64,000 nucleotides of DNA from the NCBI RefSeq assembly GCF_005938385.1, contig NZ_VCRA01000016.1:1-64000 (forward strand), written 5' to 3'. Of the stretch, positions 53,041-61,322 are shown in pieces. A model generated the notes under the pieces. The model saw only the letters and a program-made list of their open reading frames with translations, was not told the DNA's origin and ran no database searches. The position numbers were made by a program, and so were the translations under genes. This DNA is from Paenibacillus mesophilus (GTDB lineage: Bacteria > Bacillota > Bacilli > Paenibacillales > NBRC-103111). Each line of letters begins with the position of its first letter. Within the stretch, counting starts at the first letter, position 1.

Positions 53041-53052
53041 CCGGATGAGGAA

Positions 53053-53079
53053 CGGCGTGGCCTTTGGCCACGCCGGTTT
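53053..53079 (+). terminator. Terminator of the export operon
   Basis: CGGCGTGGCC pairs with GGCCACGCCG around TTT, followed by a T-rich tail. It belongs to a set of GTGGCC/GGCCAC hairpins also seen at 56827 and 57557. Confidence 0.85.
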
Positions 53080-53116
53080 AATTGTGCTGCGCCTCGAAAT
53101 TGCTTTTGCCGCTGGC

Positions 53117-53656
53117 TTAATCCTTGTACCTTACGACAGTCCCTGCGATAGAGTCATACACCGTTTGTTTATTTTTGCCCCATATTGGACTGATCAAGTA
53201 AATGATCGCCAGACCGTAGACCGTTCCCAATAATGAATAAATGAAATAATCCGGGTAGTCGGAAGGAAGCACCATGTGCCAAATGGTGAAATGAGCCAGC
53301 TCCCAAGGGACGAATTTAAGGGCGGACCGAAAAAGCGAGGGGACGAGTCCGATCGGTAAACCGTTAGTGCCGGTCACGACAATCCCCATTTTACGTTTAC
53401 CCCATGTTGCATGCGATTTCGACCCCTCACACAAAGCAAAATAAAGATATACCGGCAGTGTTATGAATAGAAACCCGGTGAGCTCCGCCAACAAGGGAGT
53501 TGTCGTAAACAGCGGAGTCACCAGCGGCCGTGCAGGAAAAGAGACTCCGATCAGCAGGATGATGTAGCCCAAGATGAGGATATAGTCCCACATAAAGGCG
53601 ATTATGCGGGTGCCAAGCGATACGCTCCTCGGATGTTTATGTAACCGGTCGTCCAC
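53117..53656 (-). CDS. RDD-family membrane protein
   Basis: A 179-residue membrane protein with about four segments. It has the RDD-type start RSVSLGTRIIAFMWDYILIL (Arg and Asp of the motif) and the second family mark TWGKRKMGIVV. Such proteins are of mostly unknown function; some act as Na+/H+ antiporters. The C-terminus QTVYDSIAGTVVRY is also typical. Confidence 0.85.
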   Translation of the reverse strand: MDDRLHKHPRSVSLGTRIIAFMWDYILILGYIILLIGVSFPARPLVTPLFTTTPLLAELTGFLFITLPVYLYFALCEGSKSHATWGKRKMGIVVTGTNGLPIGLVPSLFRSALKFVPWELAHFTIWHMVLPSDYPDYFIYSLLGTVYGLAIIYLISPIWGKNKQTVYDSIAGTVVRYKD

Positions 53657-53728
53657 TGTTATCAGCTCCCGTCTTCAAATATGGCACTAGAAAAGGTTTG
53701 ACACTTCCAATCAAGTGGATGTAAGATA

Positions 53729-53755
53729 TATTCAATTCAATAAAACAATTGAATA
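53729..53755. promoter_or_regulatory. Inverted repeat upstream of the ArsR-rhodanese gene
   Basis: TATTCAATT (53729-53737) and AATTGAATA (53747-53755) are perfect 9-bp inverted repeats with a 9-base centre, immediately before the regulator gene. This is a likely autoregulatory ArsR operator. Confidence 0.65.
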
Positions 53756-53770
53756 GTTGAGGTGTTGAGC

Positions 53771-54427
53771 TTGGATCGCAAATGGAAAGATCAACTTTAC
53801 GAGCAATTTGCCCGCATCGGCAAGTGCCTTTCAAGCCCTAAACGTTTGGAGCTTATCGACTTGCTGGCACAAGCCCCTAAATCTGTAGACCAGCTGGCCA
53901 AGAGTACCGGCATGAGTGTCGCCAATGTATCGCAGCATTTGCAAACGCTGCTTGAGTCCAGATTGGTCCGATTCACCAAAAAAGGAAACTATGCGATTTA
54001 TGAGCTCGCCGAATTGGCGGTTGCCGACTTTATGGTTTCCTTGCATCGGCTGAGTGAAAAACAATTGGCCGAGATTCAACGGTTAAAGACCGATATTTTG
54101 CGACATCACGAGAGCGTGGAATGTATCGCCTTGGAAGAGCTCATGGAACGGATGGAAAAAGGCGAAGTGTTGTTGTTGGACGTAAGGCCGGAGGATGAGT
54201 ACGCAATGGGCCATATTCCCGGTGCGATTTCCATCCCTATTGAAGAACTCGAGAAACATCTGGCATCTTTACCGGTCCATAAGGAAATTGTGGCTTACTG
54301 CCGAGGCCCCTATTGTCTCATGTCCGCCCAGGCGGTTCAAATCCTGAGAAGCAAAGGCATTCAAGCGTCTCGTCTGGAAGAGGGCGTACACGAATGGCAT
54401 CATTACGCCATGCATGCTCACCGATGA
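53771..54427 (+). CDS. ArsR-type regulator fused to a rhodanese domain
   Basis: A 218-residue protein. Residues about 1-95 form an ArsR winged helix (PKSVDQLAKSTGMSVANVSQ, then HLQTLLESRLVRF). Residues about 120-215 form a rhodanese domain with LLLDVRPEDEYAMGHIPGAI and the active-site loop AYCRGPYCLMS, Cys conserved. The fusion is known in sulfur- or metalloid-responsive regulators. The start is taken as TTG 53771, six bases after GAGGTG; GTG 53762 is possible. It lies just upstream of an MFS gene it probably controls. Confidence 0.9.
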   Translation: MDRKWKDQLYEQFARIGKCLSSPKRLELIDLLAQAPKSVDQLAKSTGMSVANVSQHLQTLLESRLVRFTKKGNYAIYELAELAVADFMVSLHRLSEKQLAEIQRLKTDILRHHESVECIALEELMERMEKGEVLLLDVRPEDEYAMGHIPGAISIPIEELEKHLASLPVHKEIVAYCRGPYCLMSAQAVQILRSKGIQASRLEEGVHEWHHYAMHAHR

Positions 54428-54488
54428 AGGATGATAGACGGTGACCTTCTAAAGCTTACCCAACAAGTCTGGAAAGGTGGTTCTTGGC

Positions 54489-55811
54489 GTGACGAATGAA
54501 TCCCATAGTTACAGTATAAAGGAAAGACATTTGCGAAAATACGTGGATTCGCCGAATATGCAGCAACGGCTTTATAAACGTACGCTGCTTATCGTAGTCC
54601 TGTCACAAATTTTTGGCGGGGCGGGGCTTGCGGCAGGAGTTACGGTTGGAGCGCTGCTTGCCCAAGATATGCTGGGAAATGAAAATTTTGCAGGTGTCCC
54701 TGCCGCGTTATTGACCCTTGGTTCAGCAATGGCCGCCTTCCTGGTCGGGCGTCTTTCCCAGCGTTACGGACGTCGCTCGGGGCTCGCGATAGGATTCTTC
54801 GCAGGGGGCATCGGCGCGATAGGGGTGGTGTTGGCTGCTGTAAGCCACAGTATTGTACTTCTGTTCGCTTCACTGCTTCTCTACGGTGCCGGAACGGCTA
54901 CGAACTTGCAAGCACGGTATGCCGGTTCGGATTTGGCAAAGCCGACCCAGCGGGCGAAGGCAGTCAGTATTGCCATGGTTTCTACTACTTTCGGAGCCGT
55001 TGCAGGACCGAACTTGGTGGATGTAATGGGCGGATTCGCAGTGTCGCTCGGCGTTCCGGCTCTGGCCGGTCCTTTCATGCTGGGGGCCGCGGCTTTCACC
55101 CTAGCCGGTTTTGTATTCTTGATCTTTCTCCGCCCGGACCCGTTCGTTGTCGCGAAAGCGATCGCCGAAGCGCAAGACCGAAGCGGCCGTCCGGACGTGC
55201 AAGCGAATGCGCGGACAACTAACAACCGTGGAATCATTGTCGGGGCTACAGTCATGATCCTGACTCAAATCGTTATGGTCGCCATTATGACGATGACGCC
55301 GGTACATATGAAGCACCACGGACATGGTCTCGGCGAGGTAGGATTAGTCATAAGCATTCATATCGGCGCGATGTATCTTCCCTCCCTCATTACGGGTATT
55401 CTAGTCGACAAGATCGGCCGGTTTGCCATGTCGGTCGCCTCCGGCGGTGTTCTGCTTGCTGCCGGTGTTGTCGCAGCCATTGCGCCCGCCGATTCCATGC
55501 CGTTGCTCATTATCGCCCTCGCGCTGCTGGGACTCGGTTGGAACTTCGGCTTAATTAGCGGAACAGCTCTTATCGTGGATGCGACAACTCCTGCAACTCG
55601 AGCCCGCATGCAAGGAACGATCGATGTCCTGATCGCTTTGGCCGGAGCATCGGGCGGGGCGCTTTCCGGCATTGTTGTAGCTCACTCCAGCTACGCAACC
55701 CTGTCTCTAGTCGGAGGCTTCCTCTCGCTTCTGCTGATTCCGGTCGTCATATGGTCTCGTAAGGATCAAAATGTGGTATCGGATGCTAAGCCTTACAATA
55801 GAACCGTATAG
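54489..55811 (+). CDS. Major facilitator superfamily transporter
   Basis: A 440-residue transporter with twelve predicted membrane segments. It has the MFS loop LVGRLSQRYGRRSGLAIGFF between segments 2 and 3 and the matching ITGILVDKIGRFAMSV in the second half. A His-rich stretch MKHHGHGLGEVG lies in the middle. The GTG start at 54489 follows GGAAAGGTGG. It is 61 bases after the ArsR-rhodanese gene, so a sulfur- or metal-linked efflux role is plausible but unproven. Confidence 0.88.
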   Translation: MTNESHSYSIKERHLRKYVDSPNMQQRLYKRTLLIVVLSQIFGGAGLAAGVTVGALLAQDMLGNENFAGVPAALLTLGSAMAAFLVGRLSQRYGRRSGLAIGFFAGGIGAIGVVLAAVSHSIVLLFASLLLYGAGTATNLQARYAGSDLAKPTQRAKAVSIAMVSTTFGAVAGPNLVDVMGGFAVSLGVPALAGPFMLGAAAFTLAGFVFLIFLRPDPFVVAKAIAEAQDRSGRPDVQANARTTNNRGIIVGATVMILTQIVMVAIMTMTPVHMKHHGHGLGEVGLVISIHIGAMYLPSLITGILVDKIGRFAMSVASGGVLLAAGVVAAIAPADSMPLLIIALALLGLGWNFGLISGTALIVDATTPATRARMQGTIDVLIALAGASGGALSGIVVAHSSYATLSLVGGFLSLLLIPVVIWSRKDQNVVSDAKPYNRTV

Positions 55812-55905
55812 TGAAAAAAATCCCTAAAATTGCGTTATATTATCGCCGTTCCCGACATATCCTTTCACGTGCTCAGTGCAGGATAGTGAAGGAGGATGGG
55901 TTTCA

Positions 55906-56703
55906 ATGGACCAGTCGGCCTTATTCGAACACCGGTTTTGGCTGCAAATTTTGGGGGATCACAGCCGATTTATTTATAACAGTCTTTCACCGAAGGAAAA
56001 CCGCGATATTCAAATAGCACACCAGTTTATCCAAGCATTCGATCGGCTGCTTCAGCTATCACGAAACGCGAATACGGAAGCGGACTTGAAATCAATAAAT
56101 GATCAAGCCTATACGCTCACGAACGAACTTAGGACATTCAAGCTAAATTTGCTGGAAAGGGCGTTATTGGGGAAAATCGCGATCGGGCTGCCGCCTACAT
56201 TTCTGAATCATATGGTCAATGAGTTGGAGGAGTACCTGCGCATATTAAAGGAACTGGTGGCGGGTAAGCCCGTCCCCCGTTTTCATGCTCTTCATCATGA
56301 TCTGTTATGGCTCTCGGATGCGGCCGGACATGCGGCGGCGATAGCGGCGGATTTGGATGCGGTAGAGAAACGGCTGATTCAGAAGAGCCAGCAGTTCGAG
56401 GTCCACTTCCAACAATTTTATATAAAAAGTGTCGAGATGGTCGGTTATATGAGAACGCAGCTGCGCGATTTTCCGGCATTCCGGAAGTTCCATACGGACA
56501 TCGATATCGAGATGAAGATATTTGTCGCATTTCTGAAAGAGCTGGAAGAGATGGAACTGTCGGCCGAGGTGCTCGACCGGATCAATCCGCTTATGCCGGA
56601 CCATATGATGAGAGAGGAATGTTACTATCTCACCAAGCTGGCTTCTCTCGGGCTGGTTCCGGATCCGAACTGCAATCCGGACAAACCGAGAATAGAGGCG
56701 TAG
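55906..56703 (+). CDS. DUF2935 protein
   Basis: A 265-residue, mainly helical cytosolic protein made of two similar halves, each with a His/Glu-rich helix: EHRFWLQILGDHSRFI in the first, LHHDLLWLSDAAGHAAAIAA in the second. The ending is DHMMREECYYLTKL. This is the DUF2935 (ferritin-like metal-binding) layout. The activity is unknown. ATG 55906 follows GAAGGAGG. Confidence 0.85.
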   Translation: MDQSALFEHRFWLQILGDHSRFIYNSLSPKENRDIQIAHQFIQAFDRLLQLSRNANTEADLKSINDQAYTLTNELRTFKLNLLERALLGKIAIGLPPTFLNHMVNELEEYLRILKELVAGKPVPRFHALHHDLLWLSDAAGHAAAIAADLDAVEKRLIQKSQQFEVHFQQFYIKSVEMVGYMRTQLRDFPAFRKFHTDIDIEMKIFVAFLKELEEMELSAEVLDRINPLMPDHMMREECYYLTKLASLGLVPDPNCNPDKPRIEA

Positions 56704-56826
56704 GTTAGGTGAAAAGAGCGGAGAACAAAGCGTAAAGGTTGATATCCACGATCAGCTATCGGGCGGCTTGTACGAATCCCCAAAATCACTGCCTGAAATA
56801 TAAAAATGTATGTTAATGAAGAGGAA

Positions 56827-56853
56827 AGCGTGGCCTGCGGCCACGCTGTTTTG
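56827..56853 (+). terminator. Terminator after the DUF2935 gene
   Basis: AGCGTGGCC pairs with GGCCACGCT around TGC, followed by a T-rich tail (GTTTTG). Confidence 0.82.
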
Positions 56854-56937
56854 ATGTTTGCATCAACTTTTTGTAGAAGGAGCAAAGGAATGTATGTATA
56901 ATATTGGAAATTACTATTCAACGAGGAGGAAATTATC

Positions 56938-57501
56938 TTGTCCAATATGTCCGATATAATTGCGAAAACGACCAAAGAGGATATTATTAACGGTTCGTAC
57001 GATCGCCCCGCCGGCGTCAGCCTACTAGCGATCTTGACCGGGCTTGGAAGCGGAGCTTTGCTTATTTCCCAACTGCTGGTCTTCACTAAGCTCACCGAGG
57101 CATCCTCCACGCTCGGAATGTCGACCATGCTGCTGCAAGGGGGAATCGGGTTTTTAGGTCTGCTCGGCTTAGCCGCGACCGTCGGAATGTGGCTCGGGAA
57201 AAAATGGGGCTGGTGGCTTACTTTGTTTTACTTTGCCTATGCCGTGGCGCGCAACATTAATGTGATGATTTCCATAGCAAGCTTAACCGAACAATGGGGA
57301 ATACCCAGGCAGGGAGTCGGAATGACTTACGCCAAATACGGGATAAGAGTGTTGTGGAACGGCTTCCTGCTGTTCTACTTGTGCCGCGAAAGCGCAACAA
57401 CCTTTTTCGGAACGACGGAAATTAAGAAGTGGAAAGCATTGCTGATTGTATTTGCGCTCTGCGCGGCGGTCTTTGTGATCGGCTCGTCGCTGCAAGAATA
57501 A
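56938..57501 (+). CDS. Hypothetical membrane protein
   Basis: A 187-residue protein with four hydrophobic segments (about 28-45, 63-85, 90-108 and 165-182) and the Trp-rich loop LGKKWGWWLTLFYFAYAVAR. The TTG start at 56938 has GAGGAGGA at seven bases; ATG 56947 is possible. I do not recognise the family. Confidence 0.75.
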   Translation: MSNMSDIIAKTTKEDIINGSYDRPAGVSLLAILTGLGSGALLISQLLVFTKLTEASSTLGMSTMLLQGGIGFLGLLGLAATVGMWLGKKWGWWLTLFYFAYAVARNINVMISIASLTEQWGIPRQGVGMTYAKYGIRVLWNGFLLFYLCRESATTFFGTTEIKKWKALLIVFALCAAVFVIGSSLQE

Positions 57502-57556
57502 GCATTAAGAATGAACGGTAATTTATTAATCCGGACCTGAAAACGTGTTACTCAGA

Positions 57557-57586
57557 AGCGGCGCGGCTTGTGGCCACGTCGCTTTG
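57557..57586 (+). terminator. Terminator after the membrane protein gene
   Basis: AGCGGCGCGGC pairs imperfectly with GCCACGTCGCT, followed by a short T run. Related in sequence to the hairpins at 53053 and 56827. Confidence 0.65.
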
Positions 57587-57668
57587 CTATACCCTTGTCC
57601 GACGGATCGATAGCCTATATGGAAACATTTTCTAGCAATAGTCCGTCTATATAGATTGGAGGTGTCGG

Positions 57669-58256
57669 ATGAAATCATTTGTATCTATCCTATTGGTGAC
57701 CGGCTTGGTTTTCTTAGGCATTGTTATGTTTCTGTGGTATCAAATTTTTGATAATGAGATCGGCCCGTTTGATGTAAACGATATTTCCGCAACCGAATCG
57801 GATATCCAAATCGCAACGGATTTAACTATTGGCAAAGGGACTCGCCTCATGAAGACCGTAACCGAAGAGGGTCAAATTTATGCTTTATTTGAAGTGCATC
57901 CCTATGAGGGGGAGATTGGGATCGCGACTTTTTTACCAAAGTCCAAGAAAGATAGGTATAAATTCGATTCGGCCAGCCATTCCAAAAACGTGATTCAAGC
58001 GAAAACATTACTTGCAAGCGGAAACGAGGGGGTCGTGATCGGGGTAAGGAGAGGCGCTTCGTTACACAAACTGGTCGTTAAAAGGGCTCACGAAACTATA
58101 GAGAAAATAGTAACTAAGGAGCCGGACTTCCTCGAAATAGTCCGCTTCAAATCTTCTCTTGCCGCCGATGAAATAACGATATTCGGCTACGATGAGCTGG
58201 GACAGGAGCGAGCCAAAACAACGATTGTGCGCCAATCCCGTTCTAAGAAACAATGA
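57669..58256 (+). CDS. Hypothetical membrane-anchored protein
   Basis: A 195-residue protein with one N-terminal membrane segment (VSILLVTGLVFLGIVMFLWY) and an outer or soluble part of mixed strands and helices. GGAGGTG precedes the ATG. No domain recognised. Base composition is more AT-rich than the core genes. Confidence 0.7.
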   Translation: MKSFVSILLVTGLVFLGIVMFLWYQIFDNEIGPFDVNDISATESDIQIATDLTIGKGTRLMKTVTEEGQIYALFEVHPYEGEIGIATFLPKSKKDRYKFDSASHSKNVIQAKTLLASGNEGVVIGVRRGASLHKLVVKRAHETIEKIVTKEPDFLEIVRFKSSLAADEITIFGYDELGQERAKTTIVRQSRSKKQ

Positions 58257-58352
58257 TAATTGCGTTATACTCTCTTACAAATCGAACAAATGTTTGGTAT
58301 AATTCAAGGAGGGTTTACAATATTTTGAAATGTAATATTTGTAGACGGGTGA

Positions 58353-58736
58353 GTGATAGAAGTGAGTGAGTCCGGAGCTCCGATACAGGCACAAGTAAAT
58401 GGTTATTTTATTTATGTCCGTAACTTGGAAAGCGCAATTGTCATGTACAGCAAGCTTTTCGGTTACCCGGTCAAGGAAGAGGAAATGTTATTCGGACATC
58501 TGTATTTTCTGCCAAACGGTGTCATCCTGGATTCCGATGAAATGAAGGGCAGGCCGATCCCCGACTGGCTGCCGGTATCATTGAAATTAGGCTCGGACAA
58601 TATTGATTCGGCGAGGAATTACGTGCAGGATCTCGGCTTTGAAATCATTAAAGATATTAACCGAGGGCCGAAGGTGTCATGGTTCCTCTTCAAAGATCCG
58701 GACGGAAATACGTTGATGATGTGTCAGGATCATTAA
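58353..58736 (+). CDS. VOC/glyoxalase-family protein
   Basis: A 127-residue single VOC domain (YFIYVRNLESAIVMYSKLFG at the start; FKDPDGNTLMMCQDH at the end, where family metal ligands usually lie). The GTG start at 58353 has only a weak GGGTGA site, so the exact start is uncertain. It may act in small-molecule detoxification. Confidence 0.8.
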   Translation: MIEVSESGAPIQAQVNGYFIYVRNLESAIVMYSKLFGYPVKEEEMLFGHLYFLPNGVILDSDEMKGRPIPDWLPVSLKLGSDNIDSARNYVQDLGFEIIKDINRGPKVSWFLFKDPDGNTLMMCQDH

Positions 58737-58781
58737 AGCGGCGAAATCAAGGCTGTTCCGCCTAATTCAGTAAGGCAAGCT

Positions 58782-58809
58782 ACCTGTTACACCCCCGGGT
58801 CATATGATG
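58782..58809 (+). promoter_or_regulatory. Possible SigK-type promoter of the His-rich protein gene
   Basis: ACC at 58782-58784, a 16-base spacer and CATATGATG at 58801-58809 resemble the mother-cell SigK consensus (AC, then CATANNNTA), with one mismatch. It lies 30 bases before the start codon. Confidence 0.4.
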
Positions 58810-58838
58810 GTTGTAAATAATTGGAGGGGGGTGTTATT

Positions 58839-59081
58839 ATGGCTTACTACCCATACCACCCATACAGTCATTACCACCATCATCCTGTACACCCGTATCA
58901 TCATCACGGGTATCATCCGCACTATTATCACCCGTACGGGTACGGTGGGCATCACCATCATGGAATGCATCCTTACGGGCATCACCACACCGGACATCAT
59001 CATGGGCACCACAGCGGCATGCACAGCGGAATGCACAGCGGCACGCATAGCGGCTGGCAGGGTGAATACAGAAAAAAATAG
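58839..59081 (+). CDS. His/Tyr-rich small protein (80 residues)
   Basis: A strong GGAGGGGGG site precedes ATG 58839. About 28 of the 80 residues are His and 13 are Tyr, in runs such as YHHHPVHPYHHHGYHPHYYH and repeats of GMHSG. No signal peptide. The composition resembles spore-coat/CotH-region or metal-binding proteins. A possible SigK promoter upstream favours a spore-coat role, but this is inference. A terminator follows. Confidence 0.75.
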   Translation: MAYYPYHPYSHYHHHPVHPYHHHGYHPHYYHPYGYGGHHHHGMHPYGHHHTGHHHGHHSGMHSGMHSGTHSGWQGEYRKK

Positions 59082-59090
59082 CTTTCAGGC

Positions 59091-59122
59091 CGGGAGAGGG
59101 GCAGCCCTCTCCTCGTTTCTTT
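59091..59122 (+). terminator. Terminator after the His-rich gene
   Basis: CGGGAGAGGG pairs with CCCTCTCCTCG around GCAG and is followed by TTTCTTTTC. Confidence 0.8.
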
Positions 59123-59215
59123 TCTCGAAAGGACATGCAATCACGAGGATGTCGCCGAAAAAACAGTCGCCCCTTTCCATTGTATGGTAAAATTAGGTGA
59201 AAGGAGGACTCTGCA

Positions 59216-59623
59216 ATGAAGGAATGGATCGGTGCGGCGGCTGTTTGTATGAATAGCCGGAAGCAGCTGCTGATGGTTCAAGGCAAAGACTTGATCGAAT
59301 GGGCCGTCCCTTCGGGAGGCTTGGAAGAAAACGAAACGCTTGAACAGTGCTGTGTACGGGAAGTCAAAGAGGAGACCGGGTACGACGTCGAGGTTGTGAA
59401 ACATATGTTTGTCAAAAGCAAGGAAACGTCCAGCGGAATAAAGGCAACGACGCATTATTTCGAAGTGAAAGCAGTAGGGGGCCAAATAAGGATCGAAGAT
59501 CCTGATGGTATCATTCATAATGTCGGATGGAAGTCACTGGATGAAGTGATGGAATGTAAGCATGCTTATCCCGAGGACAGGGATTTATTGATTACATACT
59601 TAATAAATAGGGGGCAACCATGA
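59216..59623 (+). CDS. NUDIX hydrolase
   Basis: A 135-residue NUDIX enzyme. The Nudix box spans residues 34-55 (GGLEENETLEQCCVREVKEE, then TG), with all metal-binding Glu residues. It cleaves a nucleoside-diphosphate-linked substrate of unknown identity. GAAAGGAGG precedes the ATG. Its stop overlaps the start of the DUF1801 gene (ATGA). Confidence 0.92.
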   Translation: MKEWIGAAAVCMNSRKQLLMVQGKDLIEWAVPSGGLEENETLEQCCVREVKEETGYDVEVVKHMFVKSKETSSGIKATTHYFEVKAVGGQIRIEDPDGIIHNVGWKSLDEVMECKHAYPEDRDLLITYLINRGQP

Positions 59624-60015
59624 AACAGACGGGCCATCAGCAAGTCGTTGAATACTTGAGCAACCTCCAGCATCCATTGAAGCAGGAAATAGAGGAAGTT
59701 CGCAAAATCATATTAAGTGCGGATCCCCGCTTTACCGAGCATATAAAATGGAATGCGCCCAGCTTCTGTATCCAAGAGGAAGACAGAGTCACTTTTAATT
59801 TGCAGGGGAAAGGCTTTTTCCGGCTTGTCTTTCATTGCGGAGCGAAAAGTAAAGACAACAAAGGAAAGGAACGGTTGTTCGAAGATCCGACAGGGCTGTT
59901 GGAATGGGCGGCCGTTGACAGGGCGATCGTAAAATTCACCGATATGCACGATGTGAAAGCGAAGAAAGAAAAGCTGGAAGAAGTGATCGCGAAGTGGATC
60001 GAAGCAGCGGGTTAA
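59620..60015 (+). CDS. DUF1801 protein
   Basis: A 131-residue protein with the DUF1801 layout: HPLKQEIEEVRKIILSADPR, then HIKWNAPSFCIQEEDRVTFN and a C-terminal helix EKLEEVIAKWIEAAG. It is translationally coupled to the NUDIX gene and so probably works with it. Function unknown. Confidence 0.85.
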   Translation: MKQTGHQQVVEYLSNLQHPLKQEIEEVRKIILSADPRFTEHIKWNAPSFCIQEEDRVTFNLQGKGFFRLVFHCGAKSKDNKGKERLFEDPTGLLEWAAVDRAIVKFTDMHDVKAKKEKLEEVIAKWIEAAG

Positions 60016-60030
60016 CCTATTTCGAAATGG

Positions 60031-60060
60031 CAAAAAAGGACGGTCGCTCGACCGTCCTTT
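60031..60060. terminator. Bidirectional terminator
   Basis: AAAGGACGGTCG pairs with CGACCGTCCTTT with a two-base loop. A and T runs on both sides serve the converging DUF1801 and repeat-protein genes. Confidence 0.88.
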
Positions 60061-60071
60061 GTATATTACAG

Positions 60072-61322
60072 TTAGCTCGTCACCGCTTGACCGGATGCAC
60101 CGGCCGCCTTGTCGCCGCTCCGGGAACCGCCTTTGTCGCCGAAACCGCCCTTGCCGCCGGGCCCGCCTTTCCCGCCGCTGGGGAAGCCGCCGGGGAAGCC
60201 GCCTTTCAGCTCGCCGTTGATGAATTTCGTGGCGTTGTCGGTCAGTACGGTTTTGCGCTGGGTCGCTTGCTCTTGGGTCAATTTGCCGTCTGCAAGCAGC
60301 TTATCCACTTGCTCGGATGGGGCTTTCACCAGCAGGGCGACGACGGATTGAACCGTTACGCCTTTCTCGCTTGCAATTGCAGCCAGCGTTTTGCCGGACT
60401 TGATCGCGGTGTGCAGCTCGTCTTTGGTTGTGCCGAGAAGCGTGGCGAGTTCGTCGGAAATTCCAAAACCGCCGTGCATGCCGCCTCTTTCTCCGGGCCC
60501 GCCTTTCCCGCCGCCGGGGAAGCCGCCTTTCAGCTCGCCGTTGATGAATTTCGTGGCGTTGTCGGTCAGTTCGGTTTTGCGCTGGGTCGCTTGCTCCTGA
60601 GTCAATTTGCCGTCTGCAAGCAGTTTGTCCACTTGTTCGGATGGGGCTTTCACCAGCAGGGCGACGACGGATTGAACCGTTACGCCTTTCTCGCTTGCAA
60701 TTGCAGCCAGCGTTTTGCCGGACTTGATCGCGGTGTGCAGCTCGTCTTTGGTTGTGCCGAGAAGCGTGGCGAGTTCGTCGGAAATTCCGAAACCGCCGTG
60801 CATGCCGCCTCTTTCTCCAGGCCCGCCTTTCCCGCCGCCGGGGAAGCCGCCTTTCAGTTCGCCGTTAACGAACTTGGTGGCGTTGTCGGTTAATTCGGTT
60901 TTGCGCTGGGTCGCTTGCTCCTGAGTCAATTTGCCGTCTGCAAGCAGTTTATCCACTTGCTCGGATGGGGCTTTCACCAGCAGGGCGACGACGGATTGGA
61001 CGGTCACGCCTTTCTCGCTTGCAATTGCAGCCAGCGTTTTGCCGGATTTGATCGCGGTGTGCAGCTCGTCTTTGGTCGTGCCGAGAAGCGTGGCGAGTTC
61101 GTCGGAAATTCCGAAGCCGCCGTGTCCGCCGCGCAATCCGCGGACATCTTGTCCCGGCGCTCCTCGCTTACCTCCGAACATTTTCCCGCCTTGATCCTGC
61201 GGCTGTGTCTGTGCTTGTGCGTCAGTCGAGGCGGCGCTCACATAGTGGTGCGCCCAGAGGCCTCCGCCGAGTGTGAGTGCCAATGTCATCGTGCTTGCAA
61301 CTATCGTTTTTAAACGTTTCAT
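60072..61322 (-). CDS. Secreted protein of three near-identical 108-residue repeats
   Basis: A 416-residue exported protein: signal peptide (KTIVASTMTLALTLGGGLWA), then three units of about 108 residues. Each has GISDELATLLGTTKDELHTA, IKSGKTLAAIASEKGVTVQS and LLADGKLTQEQATQRKT, separated by Gly/Lys-rich linkers (GGFPGGGKGGPGERGG). The units resemble short helical modules common in secreted Firmicute and actinobacterial proteins of unknown role. The third copy (61 kb side) differs slightly. The start 61322 is supported by an upstream GGTGGAAACC stretch. It might be a surface structural protein. Confidence 0.85.
   Translation of the reverse strand: MKRLKTIVASTMTLALTLGGGLWAHHYVSAASTDAQAQTQPQDQGGKMFGGKRGAPGQDVRGLRGGHGGFGISDELATLLGTTKDELHTAIKSGKTLAAIASEKGVTVQSVVALLVKAPSEQVDKLLADGKLTQEQATQRKTELTDNATKFVNGELKGGFPGGGKGGPGERGGMHGGFGISDELATLLGTTKDELHTAIKSGKTLAAIASEKGVTVQSVVALLVKAPSEQVDKLLADGKLTQEQATQRKTELTDNATKFINGELKGGFPGGGKGGPGERGGMHGGFGISDELATLLGTTKDELHTAIKSGKTLAAIASEKGVTVQSVVALLVKAPSEQVDKLLADGKLTQEQATQRKTVLTDNATKFINGELKGGFPGGFPSGGKGGPGGKGGFGDKGGSRSGDKAAGASGQAVTS
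60155..61126 (-). repeat. Three 324-bp coding tandem repeats
   Basis: The marker AAGCCGCCTTTCAG occurs at 60197, 60521 and 60845, exactly 324 bases apart. Over most of each unit the DNA differs at only a few positions, so the copies were duplicated or homogenised recently. Confidence 0.92.

Noticed and set aside
59994..60893. Plus-strand open frame across the secreted repeat gene, with repeated FGWGFHQQGDDGLNRY-like segments
   Set aside because: It mirrors the 324-bp repeats in another frame. The minus-strand frame has the signal peptide and sensible composition.
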